A DNA stretch of 64,000 nt from contig JARZZO010000001.1 in assembly GCA_030544215.1 (NCBI GenBank), positions 38,529,670-38,593,669 on the forward strand. Reading direction: 5' to 3'. This document shows, in pieces, positions 56,601 to 64,000 of this stretch. Positions within the stretch are counted from its first letter, which is position 1, and every line of letters begins with the position of its first letter. The notes beneath the pieces are model-generated. The model had not been told where the DNA came from and searched no databases. It saw nothing but the letters and a program-made list of their open reading frames with translations. The translations under genes and the position numbers were made by a program. This stretch comes from Zantedeschia hybrid cultivar (taxonomy: Eukaryota; Streptophyta; Magnoliopsida; Alismatales; Araceae).

Positions 56601-58519
56601 TCTGCCAAGGTAGACGCCGTTTAAAACGCGTTGCCAGGTCTTGACGCGATTCAACTCAGAATTCCAGCCCCTCACAAGTGTTAGAACAACAGGGTCCGAC
56701 CCGAAAACCGGATCCGAAAGTCTGGGTCACTACACACAAACCCAAATCTCCCAGGCTGCATCAGGCCAAAGGGCTAAGGGTACCACTTGTAACCTTGATC
56801 AAAGGTCACATCAGGCCCAGTGGCTAAAGGGTAAGCCAACTCCAACAATACCATAACCAGCTCCACAGCAAGAAACGCGCCGGAAGCTGTCACGACAAAC
56901 AGGGAAACCCCGACCCGCTGAGGACAAACAGCGACCCCTCGGATAGCACACCGGCTACTCCGGCCCGTCGGGCTCAAGGCGATCCTGCTTCCCTCAGCCA
57001 AAGGTAAAACACAACATGTACCACTTCTCCCACCGGTACGGCACAATGCCTCACAGACACCATGACCCTGTCCCCATCGGTCCATGGTGACAATGTAAAC
57101 CACAGTTGTTCCGATTCCATATTCGCATAAGCACACACATACACAACATGATTCCATTCACACAGGAGTCCTCAGTCTCAGTGTACAACGTAAAGCATGC
57201 ATTAGAAATCGTCCCACAGTGAAACACATGATAAAACCAGGATTTACACATCTCTGTCTTGAATCGCGTCGACCGAGGTCGATGCCATTCAAGTCGCCTA
57301 TCTAAAACGCGTCCAGGTCCACAGACGCCATTCACACTTAAATTCCGGATTTACAGACCCTCACTCGGGGTGATTTTCCTGTCTAAATGGTGTCATGATG
57401 TCCCGATGCCCTTCTGAAAGGCGTCGTCCATCCATGATCTCATTTAGCGCCAGAACCCCTAACACGGGAAACCTCAAACAGGGAGGTTTCTGCCCTAAAA
57501 GGCATCGTACTGCCCTGACGTCTTTTGAAAAGGCGTCGACCAGGCACGACGCTGTTTAGCGCCAGAAACCAGGTTTCCTGGTTCAACCCGAGGGTTTCTC
57601 CTTTAACCTCAAACACCCCGAAAAGTCCCAAAACAAGAAGGGGAGGAAGAAGCATTCATCTATCACAAGCATACTACGAAACCCCGATCACAAGGACAAC
57701 CATTCCCACAAGGAAACCCCCTAAACATGCTCAATCTAGCCCAAACACATCATGTTACGCCAAGGAACACACAAGCAACACATGCAAGGTTCGTCCCCCT
57801 ACCGGTTCTTGAACTCCTCCAAGCTCCTCGCCGCCGGTATGCCGCACCGCAGACCGCCGCCGGTACCCTCGAGGACGCCGCCACTCCGCCGGGACGTCGG
57901 CCGCCGTCCGGAGAAGGGAACGCCACGAAGGAGGTGGTGGAGGTAGAGGTGAGAGGTAAGGAGGCTATGGAGTGATTGGAAGAGGAAGAAGAGGAAGGGA
58001 AGGGGAAAAGAGAGTCGGAGGGGGCGGAGAGGGCGAAGAGAGAGAGAGTGAAGGCGAGAATGAGGGATGGAAGGGGAGGCTCGCGGAGTCAACCTGAATC
58101 CCGCTAAAATGCGTCGATCGAGACAGACGCCTATCAGTCTGACAGGACGGTCGTACTGACAGCGGTCTGAAACGCGTCGCCCACCGTGGATGCCGTTCAG
58201 ACGACAGGACAGGCCGTACTGACAACTCTCTAGCGCCGCACCCTGACATCTCAGAGGTCACAGTCTGAATCCCGTCGGCCAACCTGGACGCCGTTCAGAC
58301 GATGTGACCGGGGCCGTACTCTCGCGGCCCGAAACCCGCCCACGTGGCGCAACAACCAACAGACCTAAATGGCATCTACACACCCTGACGCCTTTTGAAA
58401 GGCGTCGAGCAGTGCTGACGCCATTCGGTCAGAAATCTCAAGACCCTCCTCAGGGTCCAAACCAGGGGATCCGGCCCGAACCCGGCCCGAATACTGAACC
58501 CGAAACCTCAGTCCTTACA
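53624..58519 (-). mobile_element. Solo LTR 8 (Tekay family) inside the element 7 LTR
   Basis: The minus-strand LTR starts TGTAAGGACTGAGG at 58519 and ends CGTTACA at 53624; TAAAG flanks it at 53619-53623 and 58520-58524. It has no internal region, so it is a solo LTR. Removing solo LTR 9 (54489-56734 plus one duplication) leaves about 2.65 kb, the normal length. Palindromic units are present. Confidence 0.9.
54489..56734 (-). mobile_element. Solo LTR 9 (element 2/3-like) inside solo LTR 8
   Basis: A 2246-bp minus-strand LTR starts TGTAGTGACCCAGAC at 56734 and ends GGGTCGCTACA at 54489, with CACAA at 54484-54488 and 56735-56739. It has one changed base near each end compared with the usual TGTAACGACC. 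The pyrimidine tract is near 56210-56340, and there are many palindromic units. There is no internal coding DNA. Confidence 0.92.
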
Positions 58520-58524
58520 TAAAG

Positions 58525-58680
58525 ACCTAAATGGCGTCCACCTAGCAAGACGCCGTTTGAAAGGCGTCGTGCAGGGTCGACGTCATTAAAGGGAAATTCT
58601 CAAGACCCCTCAGGGTCCAATCCAGGGGATTCCGACCCGAAACCGATCCGAACACTGAACCCGAAACCTCAGTCCTTACA
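58525..58680 (-). repeat. Element 7 3' LTR, proximal part
   Basis: Continues the LTR interrupted at 53623 and ends (LTR start, minus strand) TGTAAGGACTGAGG at 58680. It contains one overlapping pair of palindromic units at 58527-58590. Confidence 0.9.
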
Positions 58681-58698
58681 TTCTCCCCCCCTTAAAAG
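58681..58698 (-). other. Element 7 polypurine tract
   Basis: TTTTAAGGGGGGGAGAA on the minus strand, directly before the LTR. Confidence 0.9.
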
Positions 58699-58699
58699 A

Positions 58700-60640
58700 A
58701 TTTCGTCCCCGAAATTGCCTGCGACGAGTAACGAGAGCGATGTATAACCACCACCAACTCACATGGGAACTTACCAGAAAAGGTAGGAAATTGTTCCCAT
58801 AACTCAAACCCGCACTCCCAGGTCGCCTCGTTCCCAGAGCGCTACTGCTAAATCACGCAATCCGAAGGTACGACTTAGTTTCGGGGAACCTGTCACTTGT
58901 GACCCTCGCCATGAACTGAACATTCTGGAAAGAACAAGTCCTCAGCGACATTCAATTCTGAAAATTCTAACACCTGGGGTTGGATCCTGAATATTCCTCA
59001 GCAACGACACATGAAACGCATTGTGCACCCCCACAAGATTGGACGTCAAGGCCAGCTGGCATGCCGCTTCCCCAGTTCGAGCAAGAATGGGAAAAGGTCC
59101 AACACGTCGCGGACCCAGCTCACCTTGCTTCCTAAGTCTCATCACGACCTCAAGGGGCGAGACTTGGAAAAACACGCAGTTCCCAACTTCAAACTCAATC
59201 GGTCTCCAACCGATGGTAGCACAACTCTCTTGTTTGTCCGATCTAAAATTAATTTCCACTGCACTAGTCTAACAACCTCGGCACACTGTTAAACCAACTC
59301 TGATCCTGCCAACTGCCTCTTTGCCAATCTCAAACCAAATCATAGAAAGTCGACACGACCATCTGAACAAAGCCTCATAAGACGTCATGCCAACGCTAGA
59401 ATGGTAACTGTTATAGTACGCAAAACTCCACTGCAAACAAACGCTGCTCCCGAGAACCTCCTCAGTCTAGGCACATGCCCCGAGCAAAACCTCCAAAATC
59501 TGAATGGCCCTCTCCGACCGCCCATCAACCTCGGGATAATAGGCCGGGCTGAAGGCTAACTGCGTACCCAAGGCCTTCCAAAAACTCTTTCGAGAGTTAA
59601 AAGTAAACCTCAAAACCCGGTCCGACATGATGGATAAGGGCACATCGAACAGCAAGAGATAATCCGTCTCACAAACAACTCTGCCAACCTACCGACTGAC
59701 CAGTCCTTCCTGATAGCCAGGAAGTGTGCTGACCTGGTCGATTGCTCAATGATAACCCAGATCATGCCCCCACCATCAGGGGATAAAACAATCCCAGCAC
59801 AAGCCCAAAGTCACAAGCTCCCGTTCCCATACCGGGATTGGCAAGGACTGCAACCACGCTTCCGCTGCGCCACTCTGATGTTCACCCTAACCTGACAACA
59901 ATTCAAGCACCAAACCACAAAATCCACCCTATCTTTCTTCCTCCTGAACCACCTCAAGCAATGACATGATTTACTTATTCAGGAAGCACTATTTATCTAG
60001 AATAGTGCGCCTCCATAAGAACACATCTGCGCACGTCCTCCATGGCCGGAATACAGAGTCTGCCTCTAAACCTCACTGTACCATCAACCCACAATTAAAC
60101 TGGCCAACACGGCTCTACCAGCCTCACGTGGAACCCGGAAAGAAGATTCCACAATCAGCTCGAATCCTCCCCATACAACTAACGCCTCTGGATCTATAGT
60201 GTAAACACCACAGCTGCCTACTCTAAGTCATGAATGGATATGTTCCCCTCATAGCTTTTTCAACTGCCTATAGGCATAGGCCACAATCTTACCAAGTAGC
60301 ATCAAAACTGCACCTAAACTTCGATGTGGTGTATCTGAACAAACCACACTTCCACTGGAACCTAATAGAAGTACCAACATTGGAGCCAAAGTGAGGCAAG
60401 CTTTTCAACTAAATGAAACTCCGCTCACACTCCTCGGTCCACATGAAACAAACTCCTCTACAAGACAACCTTGACAAAAGGGGGGTCGCTATCGAAGAAA
60501 ACCCCGGGACCAATCGTCGGTAATAACCTGCTAATGCTACGAAGCTTCTGATCTCCGTTACTATTGTTGACTAGCTCCAATCCATCACTGTCTCAATCTT
60601 GGCTAGATCCGCTATGATGCCCTTACGTATCACATTCTTA
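58700..60640 (-). pseudogene. Residual pol of element 7
   Basis: Minus-strand fragments in the same order as element 1: post-RT segment (TVMDWS, GYYRR near 60510-60600), RNase H pieces near 60200-60400, integrase zinc and core pieces including VPLSIMSDR near 59640, then GRRVGPFPILART near 59080 and a chromodomain end near 58850 with its Trp codon TGG. Many stops and frameshifts. Protease and most of RT are missing at the same boundary as in element 1. Confidence 0.85.
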
Positions 60641-60914
60641 CACGAGGCTCAACACACGCAATCGGTCGATTAGATCAATACTAAGTTAATTATGTTCCAC
60701 AATTCTGCCAAAATTGATAGACCAACATCAACATATAGTAGCCTTATAAAGTGCAGTTTACAATACCGATTCCCCACCAAGATTCAAAATACATAAAGAG
60801 TGTCATACAAGTTCACGTCTACTACCTAATGAGACAAAATAAGAGTGCTCATGTAGCCCAGCATCTCGGACCTCCACTGAAAGAACACACGACACCATGC
60901 TAGGTACCGGGCTC
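60641..60914 (-). other. Non-pol filler between gag and residual pol in element 7
   Basis: Homologous to 4605-4861 of element 1 (shared blocks include TTTCAGTGGAGGTCCGAGAT and GGAACATAATTAACTTAGTA). There is no similarity to protease or RT. Confidence 0.75.
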
Positions 60915-61955
60915 CTACTGACCACTCGGCTCCTCGCCTGACTTATTCCTCTGGGGACAACTTCTCAAAAAGTGCCCCCTCTTACCACAGCCAAAACAAC
61001 CACTAGTGACTAATGGACACGTCCGACTGCCATGATGACCACCACAATGGGAACAATGACCTGCCGCATCCTGCCTCGCTCCCTGCTGCCTGCCAGCCAC
61101 AGTCTGCATCTGCTGAACCGAACCATCTCTGTTCTCACCACAAGGCATCTCTTGGGACCCGTACTCAAAGGAACTCGAACCGCCTGATGAAAAGATTGTT
61201 GATTTGCTCTTGCCTTGCTGCTTCCCTCGTGCCGATAGCCCCAATTCTCTCGCCATTTGCTGGAATTGAGTCTCCACCACTGTCGCGTATCGAGCTGCTG
61301 ACGCCAGATCTTTCCAACACTGAGATGCCACCATTGACCTTAGATCATACCAGAGTCCACCCACAAATCTCTCTGTTCTAAATTCTTCACGCTCAGATAT
61401 ATGTGGAACAAATCTTCCAAGAGCCACAAACTTCGCTTGATATTCTAAAACTGACATATCATTCTGCACCAATTCCATAAACTCCCTTTCCTTAGACTTC
61501 CGAACGTGCCCCAAAAAGTACTGTCCACTAAACTCTCTCACAAATACCTCCCATGGGATTTCTCTCAAGGGCCTATCTGCAAATATCATCCTCTTGGTAG
61601 TAACCCACCACTCATATGCATTATCCTTCAATAAGTAAGTTGCTAACAAGGTCTTGTCATTCTCAGCACATTCAAGAACATCAAATGCCTTCTCCATTTC
61701 CTTAATCCAAAGAGCTGCCTCGTCTGGGACTGGTCTACCCGTGAAAGAAGGAGTCTTCAACCTCAGGAACCGCTTCAATATCGTGGACTGACCGTCTCTG
61801 GAATTGGATCCCTCACCACGATCTCCCTGATGGTATCTAGACATAGCCCCAATCATAGCTTCCATGAAACGATTCACATTATGCCCTTCTGTTCCCGAAC
61901 TAACATTGTCTACTCTCGAACCACGAGCGAACGGTACTCTCTTCCTCGGCCCCAT
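60915..61955 (-). CDS. gag: Gag protein of element 7
   Basis: A 346-codon open frame from ATG 61953-61955 (MGPRKRVPFARG) to 60915, with no internal stop. The capsid region has FLRLKTPSFTGRPVPDEA, AYEWWVTTKR and EYQAKFVALGRF. The C-terminus has the zinc knuckle CFGCGKRGHFLRSC. It is the best-preserved gene in the window and closely resembles the element 1 gag, although pol next to it is destroyed. An intact capsid could package its own RNA if RT and integrase came from elements of the element 2/3/5 type (inference). Confidence 0.88.
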   Translation of the reverse strand: MGPRKRVPFARGSRVDNVSSGTEGHNVNRFMEAMIGAMSRYHQGDRGEGSNSRDGQSTILKRFLRLKTPSFTGRPVPDEAALWIKEMEKAFDVLECAENDKTLLATYLLKDNAYEWWVTTKRMIFADRPLREIPWEVFVREFSGQYFLGHVRKSKEREFMELVQNDMSVLEYQAKFVALGRFVPHISEREEFRTERFVGGLWYDLRSMVASQCWKDLASAARYATVVETQFQQMARELGLSARGKQQGKSKSTIFSSGGSSSFEYGSQEMPCGENRDGSVQQMQTVAGRQQGARQDAAGHCSHCGGHHGSRTCPLVTSGCFGCGKRGHFLRSCPQRNKSGEEPSGQ

Positions 61956-62096
61956 CACTACCCCACAAACGCAAAAATCAACGCAAACACGTCAAAACCT
62001 ATCAATCTACACCAGCAGCCATCGCCCGTACAGACTCGTCCTTATTGTTGGACTACGATATCTAATCCAGTTTAGCACATACTCGACCAGACTGAG

Positions 62097-62109
62097 CTCT
62101 GATACCAAT
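62097..62109 (-). other. Element 7 primer-binding site
   Basis: TTGGTATCAGAGC on the minus strand, next to the 5' LTR end at 62110; initiator tRNA-Met type. Confidence 0.9.
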
Positions 62110-64000
62110 TGTAACGACCCGCCACCCTATGATCGGAGACCCGATCACTAAATGGGTGTCGAATCATTATCCAACGGTCTCACACCCGGATCTTATACGT
62201 ACATCTAGAGGAGTAAGCATTAAACAAGGTTAAATATAACATTCACACGGACTACAAGGAAGTACAGTGCGCAGGAAGTAAATTAATAATGTCCGTACAC
62301 AGTCCAACAATAATTACATGGTCCAACAAATTAATTAAGTACAGGCAGAAGTAAAGTACAACAACATCGGGGCATACCCCGGAACTGAGATAGCTGCTGG
62401 TCCGTACACCAAGGAGAGCACCACACGCCGCCACACGCCACAAAGTCCACACCTGAAAACCGCAGGGAGTGAGCCACACCAGAATTGGGCTCAGTAGGGA
62501 TCATCTGATCCCTTGTCTCCCACTCACGCACCCACAAGGGCAATTACCAAGATACAAGTAAACAAGATAAGTAAAACTGTAACACATTACTCCTAATTCT
62601 CTCTATAAACCACATGCATTCGGAAAATAACATGCATATCTCATAAATCATTCTACCAAGAAACCTACAACTCGCGTCTCGGCAAAACGCGTAAACCACG
62701 TCTCCGAAAGTGGGAAACACCGACCCGCTGAGACCAAACAGTAACCCCTTAGATAGCACGTTGGCTACCTCGGCGGTTACTCCTTCCCCCAGCAAACACC
62801 GACCCGCTGAGACCAAACAGTAACCCCTCGGATAGCACACTGGCTACTCCGGCCCAACTGGCTCAGGTGGTTACTCCTTCCCCCAGCACGAGTGACACTC
62901 CAAAGGTACCACTCCGACACCGGTACAAGCTAGCTAACCCCGGGGTTCACCAGGTGACCCTCTCACACTAGGCGTCACCCCGCCACTGCTACCGTCAACG
63001 CTGTGTCCCTCCGCACCAACACAGGATGTCAAACGCTACAACTGTCACTCTAGGTCCACAGTAACACAAAACACGGCACGGTGCGATCCGGTCACGTGAG
63101 AAGTCCGCCGTCGCACGACACCCAACGTAGTGTCGTCTGGTCATGAAGAGTCCATCGTTATCGAGTGTAATAAAAGCATGCATTTAACCAACTATCTAGC
63201 AGTGTAAACACATTTTACTGGCATGAATTAGTGTGGTTCTGTCTTGAATCGCGTCACCCAAGGCCGATGCCATTCAAGCATCCTAAACTGGTTCATGAAA
63301 TCCCGGCCTCAGAATATGGCCTAAAAGGCGTCGTCACAGGCCCGCCCTATTAAAACGCGTCGCCATCCCTCGTCGCCTATTAGTGACAGAAGCAGGGATA
63401 GGCTATGGTTGATTCTCTTTGAAACGCGTCGTCCTGGGAAGCCGCCTTTTAAAAGGTGTCACTGTCCTCAGACGCCCTCACACAGAAATCCGGAATTAGC
63501 AGAAAACCTTAATCGGGGGATTTCTGCCTAAAAGGCGTCATGGTGTCCCGACGCTATTCCAAATCGCGTCGTCCAATCATGACGTCTTTTAGCGCCAGAA
63601 TCCCCGAACTGACAGAGCATGAGTGGAATGATTTCTGCCTAAAAGGCGTCATGATGGCCCGACGCCCTTCTAAAAAGCGTCGTGCATGCACGACGTCTTT
63701 TAGTGCCAGAAACCAGGTCATGTCTCCTTCCCGAAGGCTCCCTTTTCACCCCCAAAAACCCCAAAATCGACCAAAAACAGAGGAGAAAGAGGGGCAAGCC
63801 AAACCATCATAAACCCACATTCATAGAAACCCTCATTCCCATCAAGAAGAGCTCCTAAACATGCTTGTTCTACCCCCAAACACATCATGCATCACATGGA
63901 AACTACGGATGAAACGAATGCATTCTACGCAAGGATCGTCCCCCTACCGGTTCTTGAACTCCTCCTGGCTCCGTGCCACCGAACCGCCACACCGCAGGCC
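62110..64000 (-). repeat. Element 7 5' LTR, truncated by the window end
   Basis: Minus-strand LTR end (CGTTACA at 62110) and about 1.9 kb of the LTR, up to the pyrimidine-tract boundary. Very similar to 51270-53190. The element's left edge in its own orientation lies beyond 64000. Confidence 0.9.

Larger units (their letters stand above)
51270..64000 (-). mobile_element. Element 7: gag-only Tekay element, 5' LTR runs off the window
   Basis: Minus-strand element of the element 1 subfamily. It has a 3' LTR in two pieces (51270-53623 and 58525-58680), split by solo LTR 8, then polypurine tract, broken pol, intact gag, PBS and a 5' LTR from 62110 to the window end. GCCGG at 51265-51269 would be its flanking duplication. 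Its internal layout matches element 1, including the filler between gag and pol. Confidence 0.9.

Noticed and set aside
60000..60200. Plus-strand frame at 59966-60199 as a gene
   Set aside because: Antisense to integrase/RNase H remnants; the mirror frame in element 1 (5310-5549, minus) exists for the same reason.

Overview
The window is repeat DNA from a plant nuclear genome, almost certainly an angiosperm. I find no host gene, tRNA, rRNA or CRISPR array. Essentially all of it is LTR retrotransposons inserted into one another. The evidence is Ty3/gypsy chromovirus elements of Tekay/Del type (PBS TGGTATCAGAGC, integrase with a C-terminal chromodomain, LTRs of 2.0-2.65 kb ending GGGTGGCGGGTCGTTACA), a Ty1/copia family, and a non-autonomous gypsy element with a tRNA-Asp-type PBS. 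Element numbers below are mine.

Left half (1-27676, all on +). The oldest visible layer is Tekay element 3 (21087-27676; its 5' part lies left of the window). Copia 1 is inserted in its protease region (3' LTR 19501-21086; decayed pol at 1-854, 9426-9843 and 19236-19500). Copia 1 is split by two complete Tekay elements: element 1 (860-9420, TSD GATTT) and element 2 (9849-19230, TSD TAAAA). Element 3 also carries a solo LTR of another family (24079-25411, TSD GTCCT). Element 3 itself sits in a reversed Tekay LTR fragment (27677-28649).

Right half (27677-64000, all on -). A decayed gypsy relic (element 4, 28650-30762) is the deepest layer. It was hit by Tekay element 5 (30763-35731). Element 5 was hit by copia 2 (35732 to about 51264). 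Copia 2 was hit by element 6 (38750-47171, TSD CTATA) and by Tekay element 7 (51270 to beyond 64000). Inside the 3' LTR of element 7 is solo LTR 8 (53624-58519, TSD TAAAG), and inside that is solo LTR 9 (54489-56734, TSD CACAA). Nesting is therefore up to five layers deep, with six complete 5-bp target duplications visible.

How the parts relate: elements 2, 3 and 5 are decayed copies of autonomous gag-pol Tekay elements. Elements 1 and 7 keep an open gag frame but share one and the same deleted, rearranged pol, so they look like a gag-only subfamily mobilised in trans. Element 6 has no RT or integrase; it carries one long frame with an apparently degenerate protease-like domain, and strong predicted RNA structures.

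The most unusual signal is a 34-bp palindromic unit: 12-bp arms CTRAANGRCGTC and GACGCNNTTYAG around a spacer that is 10 bp in every unit I measured. It is repeated about 14 times in each Tekay LTR and also occurs four times in the unrelated solo LTR 24079-25411. A second candidate is a set of hairpins with a shared loop (sense TGTTTACCCGGG) and different, self-complementary stems in the leader of copia 2.
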